From contig WGAQ01000084.1 in assembly GCA_015494735.1 (NCBI GenBank), positions 1 to 15,654 on the forward strand: a stretch of DNA of 15,654 nt, written 5' to 3'. The notes below the pieces were generated by a model that searched no databases, was not told where the DNA came from, and was given only the letters and a program-made list of their open reading frames with translations. Below are positions 1 to 6,987 of this stretch, piece by piece. The first letter of the stretch is position 1. Every line of letters starts with the position of its first letter. Source of the DNA: Caldifarciminota bacterium. Lineage in GTDB: Bacteria > Hydrothermota > Hydrothermia > LBFQ01 > DSFT01. The translations under genes and the position numbers were made by a program.

Positions 1-791
1 GGATACTTGAAGAGTATGGCAGTTCCGCTGTCAGGGATGTGGGTGGAGGGGCTCCCATTATATACGTATTCCAGATACCAGTCGGGGTTTATGCCCACCG
101 CCGCAGTGGAGTCCTGTATTCCAATCGTGGCGTCATTGTAATCTATGGCGGAGTTGTACTGCAGTTTGATGTCGCCGTTATCGTAGAGGATGACCTCGAA
201 GTTCATGTACACGCTTCCACCATAGCGGGGTACGTTGTGATACTGAATAACAGCACACGCACCGGAATATCCATCTGGACAGGTGGAGAAGGCCTGGAAG
301 TAAATATCATCCGCGCTGGCGTCGGCGGGATTGAGGTCGTCCCACATGACTGCTATGAATCCATTGGGTCCGTATCCGCTATCCGGAAGAGCAGCATTGC
401 TCAGGCCCTGATAATCGTATGGATTTTCCAGCACTATGGTTCCGTTGGAGCATATGGAAATAGAGTCCTTTACCTGGTCGTAGTAGGGGAACGAAAAGCC
501 CAGATAGTAGAGCGTGGAGGCCGAAGAGCCCGAGCACCAGTCGTCGCCGGCACCAAGGGAAGTTCCGGTCGTCGATATGTCTATCCAGTTGAATGTCACC
601 CCGGCATCACCATCCTGAGTTGAATAATACATGTATCCGAATCCATCGGGACCACCGGATAGGAGTTTGTACGAGTCCTGATAATGAGACTGTACCCTTG
701 CCGGTGCAACCGGCTCCTTTTTCAGGGCTTCGTAGCCCGTGTGTACACTCTGCGCACTCAAACCTGCACTTGCAAATACTATGAACAACAT
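1..791 (-). CDS. Secreted beta-rich surface/extracellular protein, N-terminal part (runs off left edge)
   Basis: I translated this minus-strand reading myself: 263 codons without a stop from the ATG at 791 to the window edge. The N terminus (MLFIVFASAGLSAQS) is a short hydrophobic signal-like segment ending in an Ala-x-Ser-Ala type cleavage site. The rest is rich in Gly, Ser, Asp and Tyr and carries motifs of large bacterial extracellular beta-sandwich proteins: SNGTIVL at about 115-121, FIAVMWDDLNP at 145-155, VIQYHNVPRYGG at 181-192, FEVILYDNGDIKLQY at 198-212 and ATIGIQD at 221-227. Four Cys (86, 114, 171, 179) would suit disulfides outside the cytoplasm. An in-frame TTG at 800 would give a better signal peptide (MKAMLFIV...), but it directly follows the -10 box and would lie upstream of the expected transcript start. 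The C terminus, where a sorting or anchoring domain might be, is outside the window. Function unknown. Confidence 0.8.
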   Translation of the reverse strand, partial: MLFIVFASAGLSAQSVHTGYEALKKEPVAPARVQSHYQDSYKLLSGGPDGFGYMYYSTQDGDAGVTFNWIDISTTGTSLGAGDDWCSGSSASTLYYLGFSFPYYDQVKDSISICSNGTIVLENPYDYQGLSNAALPDSGYGPNGFIAVMWDDLNPADASADDIYFQAFSTCPDGYSGACAVIQYHNVPRYGGSVYMNFEVILYDNGDIKLQYNSAIDYNDATIGIQDSTAAVGINPDWYLEYVYNGSPSTHIPDSGTAILFKY

Positions 792-800
792 GGCCTTCAA

Positions 801-830
801 ATTATAAGGTCCTGAATGGGATAGTGTCAA
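801..830 (-). promoter_or_regulatory. Consensus sigma70-type promoter, apparently leaderless
   Basis: On the minus strand an exact TTGACA (830-825) and an exact TATAAT (806-801) are separated by 18 bp. The ATG at 791 begins 10 nt after the end of the -10 box, so initiation 6-9 nt downstream would leave a leader of only about 1-4 nt and no room for a Shine-Dalgarno site. The promoter drives the secreted-protein gene at the left edge. Confidence 0.8.
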
Positions 831-924
831 CAATCTGCAAGTTTTTGGTTGCATTGACGATAATGTTGGACGAGAAAATCGCTGATATTGATAGATTTAA
901 AATCACAGAATAAACGCACAAAAA

Positions 925-1066
925 CTGTCGTGTTCTGGTTGCGGAAAGGACACGGACCCCGGGGTCAAAACAGACATAATCCAGAAGGTCGAACCTGCGA
1001 AGGGCCACCGATAAGGGATTCGATATCCGGGTGCCTGCCTTCTCCCGTTGCGGGGGCCCGTTTTTC
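925..1066 (+). ncRNA. Structured RNA: attenuator leader or independent small RNA (unclassified)
   Basis: No gene explains this part of the divergent gap at 792-1184, but it can fold and ends in a terminator. The 5' half forms a compact three-way junction: P1 CTGT 925-928 with ACAG 970-973; P2 CGTGT 929-933 with ACACG 950-954, loop 934-949; P3 GACC 955-958 with GGTC 963-966, inside the 12-nt palindrome 955-966. The 3' half has GATA 1010-1013 pairing with TATC 1024-1027 and CACC 1006-1009 pairing with GGTG 1030-1033. That last arm is also the 5' arm of the terminator, so the two folds exclude each other, as in an attenuator. The best nearby -10 is TAAAAT at 896-901 with no clear -35. I could not match it to 6S, SRP, RNase P or a known riboswitch. 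The pairings were found by eye. Nothing else is evident in 831-924 or 1067-1170. Confidence 0.4.
1028..1065 (+). terminator. Rho-independent terminator upstream of the Roadblock gene
   Basis: Arm CGGGTGCCTGC (1028-1038) pairs with GCGGGGGCCCG (1050-1060): 11 positions including two G-U pairs and one G-G mismatch, loop 1039-1049. Five T (1061-1065) follow. No plus-strand protein gene lies upstream, so it ends an RNA that starts inside the same gap. Confidence 0.6.
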
Positions 1067-1184
1067 TGCTTCTTCTTGAACCAAAGGGGCACTTTTTATT
1101 GAAATCCCTGTGCATGTCGGTTTTAAGAATTGTGCCGATCTGGAATGCTTTAAACTTGAAGTGAAATAAACGGGGAGGTGATAA

Positions 1185-1559
1185 ATGCTGAACTTAGAAG
1201 AAGTTATAAAGGACGTTCACAGGTTCGTCCCCAACGTGTGGGGTATTATTCTCGTCAGCGAGGATGGTCTTCCCATAGACCACGCTTTCACAAAGGCTAT
1301 AGGGGTGGATGACCCCCTGATAATTTCCGGGCTTCTATCTTCTGCCACCGGTCTCATAGAGAATCTCCTGAGGGAGCTGGCTGATTCTTCCATGGAACTG
1401 CTCTTCTCTCAGGGTGATAAGCTCTCCATCCTCATAGGGAGGGTGGATGTGGGATTCCTGGCCTTCGTTGCAAGTCCCGATGCAAAACTCGGTCCCATGC
1501 TCATGGAATTCAAAAAGCAGTCGAAGATAATATCGGATGCATACAGGGAAGTTCTTTAA
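1185..1559 (+). CDS. Roadblock/LC7-domain protein (MglB-like)
   Basis: This 124-residue protein is a single Roadblock/LC7 domain: helix (LEEVIKDVHRFVPNV), strand pair (WGIILVSEDGLPIDHAF), the long central helix (SGLLSSATGLIENLLREL) and the paired strands LLFSQGDKLSILIGRVDVGFLAF, then a C-terminal helix. Bacterial members such as MglB act as dimers on small Ras-like GTPases or serve as small sensory or scaffold subunits. A strong SD (GGGGAGGTG) sits just before the ATG. The next gene starts 16 nt after the stop, so the two are co-transcribed. No MglA-type GTPase gene is in the window, so the partner is either elsewhere or not a GTPase. The structured RNA and terminator at 925-1066 lie upstream and could control it. 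Confidence 0.9.
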   Translation: MLNLEEVIKDVHRFVPNVWGIILVSEDGLPIDHAFTKAIGVDDPLIISGLLSSATGLIENLLRELADSSMELLFSQGDKLSILIGRVDVGFLAFVASPDAKLGPMLMEFKKQSKIISDAYREVL

Positions 1560-1575
1560 GCAGGGGGTTCAGACC

Positions 1576-2010
1576 ATGAAAGATGCTGTCAGGGAGTTTA
1601 TAAGGAAGGAAGGGGTGATTTTCCCCGCGGATTTCGTGGTGGAGATGTATGCTCAGGCCCTGAAGTTTGCGGGTGGACTGGCGGGTTTGATTCAGTCCCT
1701 GTCCAGAAAAGCGGGGGAGAAGGCCGGAAATATATTCAGGGAGAACTACGGGGGAGATGTGGGTGTGGATAGTCTTCCGGAACTCCTCAGGATTTTCTTT
1801 CAGGAAGCGGGTTTCGGGGACCTGAGGATAGAGCTCGACGGAAATATCCTGAGGGTGGAGGTGCTCGATAGTTTTCTCCTGAAGATAGACAGAAAACCGG
1901 AAGTTACCCTGAAACCTCTCCTCGGAGCGATAGAGGGATTCGTATCATCCTACACGGGAAGGAAGGCTTCCGGAAAACTCACTGGAAAGACCATGGAAAT
2001 CGAAATTTAG
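1576..2010 (+). CDS. V4R-like (4-vinyl-reductase-fold) small-molecule-binding protein
   Basis: The ATG at 1576 (144 aa) was chosen over an in-frame ATG at 1537 because the later one has an SD (AGGGGG, 1562-1567) at good spacing and does not overlap the Roadblock gene. The layout matches V4R/heme-NO-binding-like domains: an N-terminal helical part (FVVEMYAQALKFAGGLAGL, 20-38), a Gly-rich helix (RKAGEKAGNIF, 44-54), a central alpha/beta part (LPELLRIFFQEAGFGDLRIEL, 67-87) and a final helix-strand unit (LLGAIEGFVSSYTGRK, 115-130, then MEIEI). The C-terminal Cys/His ligands of metal-binding V4R proteins are absent; there is no Cys or His at all. Any ligand would therefore be bound without those side chains. 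The pairing with a Roadblock gene suggests a small signal-input module. The family assignment is moderate. Confidence 0.68.
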   Translation: MKDAVREFIRKEGVIFPADFVVEMYAQALKFAGGLAGLIQSLSRKAGEKAGNIFRENYGGDVGVDSLPELLRIFFQEAGFGDLRIELDGNILRVEVLDSFLLKIDRKPEVTLKPLLGAIEGFVSSYTGRKASGKLTGKTMEIEI

Positions 2011-2024
2011 GGGGCTGCGCCCCC
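2010..2024. terminator. GC hairpin between convergent genes
   Basis: GGGGGC (2010-2015), loop TGC, GCCCCC (2019-2024). It starts at the last base of the plus-strand stop codon and ends one base before the minus-strand stop codon at 2027-2025. It is symmetric and can serve both directions. Neither side has a long T tract, so its strength as an intrinsic terminator is uncertain. A near-identical hairpin follows the gene ending at 9875. Confidence 0.55.
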
Positions 2025-3323
2025 TCAGAGCTTTATGACGTTGGGAGAGGGCTCCCTGTAAACGTTCTTGGTGTCGAATATCACCCTGGCGCTGTCCCTC
2101 AGCATCTTCCAGTCTATGGATGAGTGGTCCGTGGTTATGACCACCAGGTCGTATCCTTTTACCTTCTCTTTGCTGAGTTCGACGGAGCTGTACTCCTTTT
2201 CCCCTATTGTAATGGATGGAACGAAGGGGTCGTGGTAATCCACCCTGGCCCCTTTCTCTTCCAGAAGGGCTATCACATCCAGGGCGGGCGATTCCCTGGT
2301 GTCCGATACGTCTTTCTTGTATGCAACTCCCACCACCAGTATCGTGGAGCCCTTCACGCTCTTCTCCATATCGTTTAGTATGTCCTGAATCCTGCCCACC
2401 ACGTATCTCGGCATATTGGTGTTTATCTCGCTGGCCACCTCTATCATCCGGGCGTTGTAGTTGAGGGTCTTCAACTTCCATGAGAGGTACAGGGGGTCTA
2501 TGGGGATGCAGTGACCGCCTATTCCCGGTCCGGGGGTGAACTTCATGAATCCGAAGGGCTTGGTGGCTGCGGCGTCTATCACCTCCCACACATCTATGTC
2601 CAGCAGATTGCACATTATGGCCAGTTCGTTGACTAAAGCGATGTTTATGGCCCTGAAGGTATTTTCGAGGAGTTTCGCGGTCTCCGCTACCTTCGCGGAG
2701 GACACCACATGCAGGTGGTCCAGGACCTCGCTGTAAAGGGCGGCTGCCACTTCCGTGGACTCCGGGTCCACCCCTCCCAGAACCTTGGGAGTATTCTTGA
2801 ACTTCCACTTCTTATCGCCCGGATTTATCCTCTCCGGGGAAAAGGCGAGGAAGATGTCCCTCCCCACCTTCAGGCCCGTCTTTTCCAGTTCCGGCTTCAC
2901 CACCTCGTCTGTGGTTCCGGGATAAGTGGTGCTCTCCAGGACGATGATATGCCCCTTCTTCAGATGCGGCTTTATGCTCTCCACTGCGGCCATTATATAA
3001 CTGAGGTCCGGGTCCTTCGTCTTGGAGAGGGGGGTGGGGACTGTTATGATGATTGCATCTGCATCCTTCACCTTCGAATAGTCCGTGGTTGCCTTCAGAA
3101 GACCTCTTTGCACCACTTCCCGGAGCTCCTCATCCGATATATCTTCCACATAACTCTTCCCCTCGTTTATGGAGCGGGCCTTCCTTTCGTCTATCTCTAT
3201 TCCGATTACCGGGAACCCGCTCCTTGCGAATTCGACTGCAAGGGGAAGGCCCACGTATCCCAGACCTATTACGGCAACCTCAGTGCGCCTGTTCTTTATA
3301 TCGTCCAAAATCCTTTCCTTCAT
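2025..3323 (-). CDS. UDP-N-acetylglucosamine/mannosamine-type 6-dehydrogenase (nucleotide-sugar dehydrogenase)
   Basis: This 432-residue enzyme has the three domains of the UDP-glucose/GDP-mannose dehydrogenase superfamily. It performs the two-step NAD-dependent oxidation of a nucleotide sugar C6 to the uronic acid, feeding capsule, O-antigen or exopolysaccharide synthesis in the cytosol. The Rossmann site GLGYVGLP begins at G20; STTYPGTT is at 131-138; the central AETAKLLENTFRAINIALVNE run holds the conserved K217 and N221; the catalytic Cys is C272 in GPGIGGHCIPIDPLYL. DVWEVIDAAATKPFGFM and the overall motifs resemble the WbpA/TviB/WecC group (UDP-HexNAc) more than UDP-glucose dehydrogenases. 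The start at 3323 was chosen over 3377 because it has an SD (AAGGGGG) 9 nt upstream. It overlaps the phosphatase gene by 44 nt and is the last gene of the operon. The exact sugar is not provable from sequence. Confidence 0.92.
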   Translation of the reverse strand: MKERILDDIKNRRTEVAVIGLGYVGLPLAVEFARSGFPVIGIEIDERKARSINEGKSYVEDISDEELREVVQRGLLKATTDYSKVKDADAIIITVPTPLSKTKDPDLSYIMAAVESIKPHLKKGHIIVLESTTYPGTTDEVVKPELEKTGLKVGRDIFLAFSPERINPGDKKWKFKNTPKVLGGVDPESTEVAAALYSEVLDHLHVVSSAKVAETAKLLENTFRAINIALVNELAIMCNLLDIDVWEVIDAAATKPFGFMKFTPGPGIGGHCIPIDPLYLSWKLKTLNYNARMIEVASEINTNMPRYVVGRIQDILNDMEKSVKGSTILVVGVAYKKDVSDTRESPALDVIALLEEKGARVDYHDPFVPSITIGEKEYSSVELSKEKVKGYDLVVITTDHSSIDWKMLRDSARVIFDTKNVYREPSPNVIKL

Positions 3324-3918
3324 AGTATTCAACCCCCTTTGAAATGAATCTGGCATAATCTTCGGGACTGTGGGCATCGCTGCCCATCAAATCCGCCATC
3401 TCCATGTATCTCATGGCCCTCCTCTGGACCTCCCTTCTATAACCTCCGGTCAGGCTCTTCACGTTCAACTGAATCAGGGCTCCAATTCCCTTTATCCTCT
3501 TCACGTCCTCCATGGTTATGTGGTCGTGTCTCTCGGGATGGGCCAGTATGGGTCTCAATCCCCTGCGAATCAGCTCCAGAAGGGGTTTCTCGTAATCGAA
3601 TTTCTCATCGAACCACGGCAGTTCCACCAGTATGAATCTGGTTCCCTCTATGGTCAATTTCTCCGGATCGTGCACCGACAGGGTATCCATCGCCACCTCG
3701 TATCCGATTATTATGTCGAATCCCGTTTCCCTTTTCAACCTGTCCCGCAGTTCTTCCAGCATGTGCCTGTCCGGAACGTACATGGGGTTTGCGTGGGGGG
3801 TTGCCACCACCCCTTCGAATCCCAGTTTCTTCAGGTGCTCTATCATTTCGATGGATTCCTCCATGCTGGATGCTCCATCGTCTATGCCCGGAAGGATATG
3901 GGTGTGAAAATCCCACAT
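3280..3918 (-). CDS. PHP-family protein-tyrosine phosphatase, CpsB/CapC/YwqE type
   Basis: This 212-residue protein is full length for the CpsB/YwqE family, metal-dependent (usually Mn) PHP phosphatases that remove phosphate from tyrosine-rich tails of BY-kinases controlling capsule or exopolysaccharide export. All metal-ligand motifs are present: DFHTHILPGIDDGA at 3-16 (H5, H7), HANP with H42, E74 in GYEV, HPERH at 127-131 and GSDAH at 179-183 (D181, H183). It starts 12 nt after the MFS stop with no obvious SD, so translation is probably coupled. Its 3' end overlaps the nucleotide-sugar dehydrogenase by 44 nt, supporting a joint role in polysaccharide synthesis. The cognate tyrosine kinase/Wzc-like chain-length regulator is not in the window. 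Confidence 0.92.
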   Translation of the reverse strand: MWDFHTHILPGIDDGASSMEESIEMIEHLKKLGFEGVVATPHANPMYVPDRHMLEELRDRLKRETGFDIIIGYEVAMDTLSVHDPEKLTIEGTRFILVELPWFDEKFDYEKPLLELIRRGLRPILAHPERHDHITMEDVKRIKGIGALIQLNVKSLTGGYRREVQRRAMRYMEMADLMGSDAHSPEDYARFISKGVEYYEGKDFGRYKEQAH

Positions 3919-3930
3919 GAGGGGAAAAGT

Positions 3931-5130
3931 TTACAGGGAGCGGTATTTCCTGAAGAGGACGAATGCGAGGATACCCGAAAGGCTTCCTCCGACGGATGCC
4001 CAGAGGAACAGATAGTTGGCGGGGACCATCTCCCCCAATATGCCTGTGATGAGGGATGAGAGGGACATGAATCCCACCACGGCCAGGTTTATGAGGGCGA
4101 AGAGCCTGCCCCTGAACTTCTCATCCGCATACTTCTGGACGATTGTGGTTCTGGAAACGGTTATGAGGGGGATGGAGAGGCCGTGTATGAAGATGAAAAA
4201 GAGAGCCGTTGGAAAGTGTTTTATGAATACGAAGGGGAAGTAGGTGAATCCGTCCAGAAACACTCCCCACTTCAATACGTCGAAGTCGTTGAGTCTGTTG
4301 TAAATCCGGGACAGGATGAGGGCCGATAGGAACCATCCCAGGGACATGAAGGCCTGAAACCATGCGTATTCCCTCGCTGTCAGTCCAAGGAATTCCTTTA
4401 TGTACAGATTGGCTCCCACCACAGCGGGCCCCATTATGAAGAGATTGTCCAGGGCTGTGAGGATGAGGAGGTACAGGAACATGCGGTTTTCCTTCACGTA
4501 CCTGAGACCCTCTGCAATTTCCCGCAGTACCCCATCCCTTCTGACGGGCAGTTCCGGCTCCTTCACCCATATGTTCCAGATGAGGATGGCGGAAATCAGG
4601 AATGTGAAACTGTCTATGAAGAGCAGGAATATGAGGTCGTTCCTTATGCTTAGTATGATGGGGGCCAGCATACCGCCCAGGAATATGGCGAACTGATACG
4701 ATGTCTGGATGTAGGAGTTGGCTTTTCCCAGTTCCCTCCTGTCCACCAGATAGGTGACGAAGATGTCCCTCGCGGGGGCGAATATAGTGTTGAAGGAGCT
4801 CAGGGAGAATCCGATGAGGGACAGGGTTATCCAGTTTATGAGCCCCATCTTCCAGAGGAGGGGAACGCTCAGCAGAATCATGGCCCTTGCCAGGTCCGAT
4901 ATGATGAGGAGCTTCTTCCTGCTGAATCTGTCCACCAGTGCCCCTGCGAACAGGCCTATGGTGAGGTAGGGGAGGGTTTCGAAGAAGTTCACCAGTCCCG
5001 CCTTGAGGGATGGAAGATGACTCTCCACGCTCAGGACCAGAAAGAGGATGGCCACCATGTACAGCTGGTCTCCAATCGCCGAGATGAACTGGGCGGATAT
5101 GAGTTTCAGCAGATTTCCGGAGCGATTCAT
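3931..5130 (-). CDS. MFS transporter, 12-TM exporter (MFS_3/EntS-like)
   Basis: This 399-residue protein consists almost entirely of hydrophobic helices, about 12 in number, with the MFS motif A region between helices 2 and 3 (GLFAGALVDRFSRKKLL, about 59-75) and a long mid-protein loop near 190-215 (VKEPELPVRRDG). FSLSSFNTIFAPARDIFVTYLV and the overall pattern resemble the MFS_3 group of drug, siderophore or metabolite exporters in the inner membrane. The substrate cannot be deduced. It starts 4 nt after the cupin stop. Its position between cupin and polysaccharide genes does not settle its job: export of a small metabolite is as likely as a link to the polysaccharide. The lipid flippase of Wzx type is a different family, so this is not an obvious flippase. 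Confidence 0.88.
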   Translation of the reverse strand: MNRSGNLLKLISAQFISAIGDQLYMVAILFLVLSVESHLPSLKAGLVNFFETLPYLTIGLFAGALVDRFSRKKLLIISDLARAMILLSVPLLWKMGLINWITLSLIGFSLSSFNTIFAPARDIFVTYLVDRRELGKANSYIQTSYQFAIFLGGMLAPIILSIRNDLIFLLFIDSFTFLISAILIWNIWVKEPELPVRRDGVLREIAEGLRYVKENRMFLYLLILTALDNLFIMGPAVVGANLYIKEFLGLTAREYAWFQAFMSLGWFLSALILSRIYNRLNDFDVLKWGVFLDGFTYFPFVFIKHFPTALFFIFIHGLSIPLITVSRTTIVQKYADEKFRGRLFALINLAVVGFMSLSSLITGILGEMVPANYLFLWASVGGSLSGILAFVLFRKYRSL

Positions 5131-5134
5131 GAAA

Positions 5135-5590
5135 TCAATACCTGAGGATGTGCTTCAATTCCGGATTTTCCTTTATCAACTCCTCTATTTCCTCCTTCGT
5201 GAGCCTGGTGGGTCTGTCCCTTCTCGCTGGTACCACGCAGATGAACCCGAATACGTCTCCTCTGTTGGCAAGGAGTTGATGGGGTTGCCAGGAGGGGATG
5301 TGTATGACGTCGTATGGGGCCATCTCGTAAACTCTGGAGCCCACCACGACAGTTCCCCTTCCCCGCAGAGCCATCACTATGTGGGGATGCTGGTGCTTTT
5401 CCAGAGAGGAGTAGCCTCCCTCCTGTATCTCGAAATACCGGTAGTGAATCTCGTCCGTTTTGACGATTTCGTTCCTCAGAACCCCGAGCCAGGAGTTGTC
5501 CGGCGACTTGTAATTCTTCGTGGGGACCCCCTCCCAGGTGTAGTCGTCCCGGAAGGGGAAGAAGATTACCTCAGACTTTCCCCTATCCAT
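5135..5590 (-). CDS. Single-domain cupin protein
   Basis: The ATG at 5590 gives 151 aa. The longer frame up to 5752 lies wholly inside cutA and its extra residues look like out-of-frame translation (RGRGDSPDSED...), so I rejected it. The cupin core is clear: motif 1 as KHQHPHIVMALRGRGTVVVG (65-84; H66, H68 and H70 are possible metal ligands) and motif 2 as PYDVIHIPSWQPHQLLA (92-108; H104). The conserved Glu of motif 1 is not at the usual spacing. Small cupins of this kind bind a metal and act as dioxygenases, isomerases or ligand sensors; which applies here is unknown. The C-terminal 30 residues form a charged helix (TKEEIEELIKENPELKHIL). The gene overlaps cutA by 25 nt and is followed after 4 nt by the MFS gene. 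Confidence 0.85.
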   Translation of the reverse strand: MDRGKSEVIFFPFRDDYTWEGVPTKNYKSPDNSWLGVLRNEIVKTDEIHYRYFEIQEGGYSSLEKHQHPHIVMALRGRGTVVVGSRVYEMAPYDVIHIPSWQPHQLLANRGDVFGFICVVPARRDRPTRLTKEEIEELIKENPELKHILRY

Positions 5591-5877
5591 TTCAGGTAAT
5601 CCGGGTTGCCTTCTTCTATCTTCAGGGATATGATTTCCGGAACGGTGTAGGGATGGATTTTCCGGACTTCCGAAATCAGCTGGCTCATCCTGTCGGAGGA
5701 TGTCTTCACTATCAGGAGAGTCTCCTCGTCCTCTTCGATTTTCCCCTGCCACCAGTATATGGATTTTACCTTCCGAACCATATTAACACACGCTGCCAGT
5801 TTATTCTCCACCAGGTATCTGGCTATCTCTTCCCCCTTATCGACCGGAGCGGTGATGAGTACCACCCTGTACTCCAT
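5566..5877 (-). CDS. cutA: CutA family protein (divalent-cation tolerance / signalling trimer)
   Basis: At 103 residues this is the normal size for CutA, a very stable trimer with a PII-like ferredoxin fold. E. coli cutA was linked to copper tolerance, but the general role is unresolved. Signature segments are present: VLITAPVDKGEEIARYLVENKLAACVNMV (5-33, with conserved C30), IYWWQGKIEEDEE (40-52) and the loop KIHPYTVPEII (73-83). The SD (GGGGAGGTGA) is excellent and overlaps the stop codon of the subtilase gene, only 3 nt separating the two genes. It overlaps the cupin by 25 nt. Its place between a protease and a cupin suggests only general co-expression. Confidence 0.95.
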   Translation of the reverse strand: MEYRVVLITAPVDKGEEIARYLVENKLAACVNMVRKVKSIYWWQGKIEEDEETLLIVKTSSDRMSQLISEVRKIHPYTVPEIISLKIEEGNPDYLKWIGESLR

Positions 5878-5880
5878 GAT

Positions 5881-6987
5881 TCACCTCCCCTGTGCCGCTC
5901 TGACAGCTGCCTCTGCATTCACCAGTCCACATCCCGTGTATATGTCTCTCCCCGCATCCAGTACATCTATGGCCGTCGCGCAAAGGATGTCGGTTACTTC
6001 CTGCGGTGTTAAATCGGGATTGACTGTCAGCATCAGCCCGACGATTCCCGAAACCAGAGGCGCTGCCATGGAAGTTCCGCTCATCCATGCGAGGTAGTTA
6101 TTGGGGACGGTGGATATAATCCACACTCCGGGAGCAGCCACATCCACCTCCAGCCCTCTGGAGCTGAAATCGGCGATGGTGTTGCTCGTATCCCATGCGG
6201 CCACGGCTATTACGCCATCGTAGGCTGCCGGATAGTTGACAGCCCCTCCGTTGTTCCCTGCTGCGGCTACGACTATTTTACCCCTCGCCAGGAGGGTGTC
6301 TATACCTTCCTTCATCAGGGAATCGCCGCTCGAGGCTCCCAGGCTCATGTTCACTATCCTCACATCCGGATTCCGGGCTGCCTCCAGCATGGCTTCGAAT
6401 ATGTCGTCCGTCGTACCGCTGCCGGTCTCGTCCATCGCCCTGTATGCCACCAGGGTGAAGTTCCCCGCACCGGCGAGCCCTATGGAGTTGTTCATGGTTG
6501 CCGCGATGATTCCCGCCACGTGGGTACCGTGGAGTTCGTTGTCCGGGTCATCGGGGGCGGGGTCCGGGTCGTTATCCACGAAGTCGTAGCCTTTGTAGGT
6601 TCCGAACTGGTTTATCAGTTCCGCGTGGTTGTAATCCACCCCTTCATCTATTATGGCGATGGTTATGGTCCTGTCTCCCCGCGTGATGTCCCATGCCCTG
6701 TTCAGGAAGACAACGAATGGTCCCCACTGCTCCCTGGTGAAGTAGGGGTCGTTGGGTATATAGACCGTCCTGTAAATCTGATTCCTCTGGATATATCTTA
6801 CGCGCCTGTCCTTCCTCAATTTCTTCACGGTGTTACTATCCGCATCCACCACTATTGCAGGGAAGTTGCGAATCCTCTTCACCACTTTCACGCCGAATTG
6901 CCTGCTGACATCGTTCGTGAAGGCATCCACGGACGCCTTTTCGTCCAGCCTGACTATGTACTGAAGCGCCAGGATGAATTCTATCAT
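5881..6987 (-). CDS. Subtilisin-like serine protease (S8) with I9-like propeptide, no signal peptide
   Basis: The start at 6987 (368 aa) overlaps the lipoprotein stop as ATGA and has an SD (GGAGGG) 7 nt upstream. Upstream in-frame codons to 7041 look non-coding and give no signal. Residues 9-72 (YIVRLDEKASVDAFTNDV... then VRYIQRNQ) look like an inhibitor-I9 propeptide. The catalytic domain follows: D114 (AIIDEGVDYNHAEL), H153 (HGTHVAGI), oxyanion N245 (AAAGNNGG) and S306 (SGTSMAAPLVSG). It ends soon after the catalytic core, with no extra C-terminal domain. C336 and C353 could form a disulfide. A propeptide plus a Cys pair suggests action outside the cytosol, yet no signal is visible; intracellular subtilisins normally have a short LIPY-type leader instead. 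Either it is cytosolic, is exported another way, or depends on the lipoprotein to which it is translationally coupled. Confidence 0.93.
   Translation of the reverse strand: MIEFILALQYIVRLDEKASVDAFTNDVSRQFGVKVVKRIRNFPAIVVDADSNTVKKLRKDRRVRYIQRNQIYRTVYIPNDPYFTREQWGPFVVFLNRAWDITRGDRTITIAIIDEGVDYNHAELINQFGTYKGYDFVDNDPDPAPDDPDNELHGTHVAGIIAATMNNSIGLAGAGNFTLVAYRAMDETGSGTTDDIFEAMLEAARNPDVRIVNMSLGASSGDSLMKEGIDTLLARGKIVVAAAGNNGGAVNYPAAYDGVIAVAAWDTSNTIADFSSRGLEVDVAAPGVWIISTVPNNYLAWMSGTSMAAPLVSGIVGLMLTVNPDLTPQEVTDILCATAIDVLDAGRDIYTGCGLVNAEAAVRAAQGR

Noticed and set aside
39..623. Plus-strand 194-codon open frame
   Set aside because: It is antisense to the secreted beta-rich protein, which has recognisable motifs, a signal sequence and a promoter; the plus-strand product has none.
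985..998. GGTCGAACC resembling a tRNA T-loop
   Set aside because: The flanks do not form a 5-bp T stem and there is no acceptor stem, anticodon arm or CCA nearby.
911..1000. Resemblance of ACGCACAAA to a c-di-GMP (GEMM) riboswitch start
   Set aside because: The conserved internal segments of GEMM that should follow are absent, and the helices found do not match that fold.
802..1092. Minus-strand 96-codon frame in the intergenic region
   Set aside because: No SD, GTG start, no family features, and it covers the promoter and the structured RNA; its last part overlaps the consensus promoter.
1537..1575. Earlier ATG for the V4R-like protein
   Set aside because: It would overlap the Roadblock gene end, lacks an SD, and adds MHTGKFFKQGVQT, which does not fit the domain; the ATG at 1576 has a good SD.
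5591..5752. N-terminal extension of the cupin reading
   Set aside because: It lies entirely within cutA in another frame and yields an Arg/Asp/Pro-rich sequence without cupin features.
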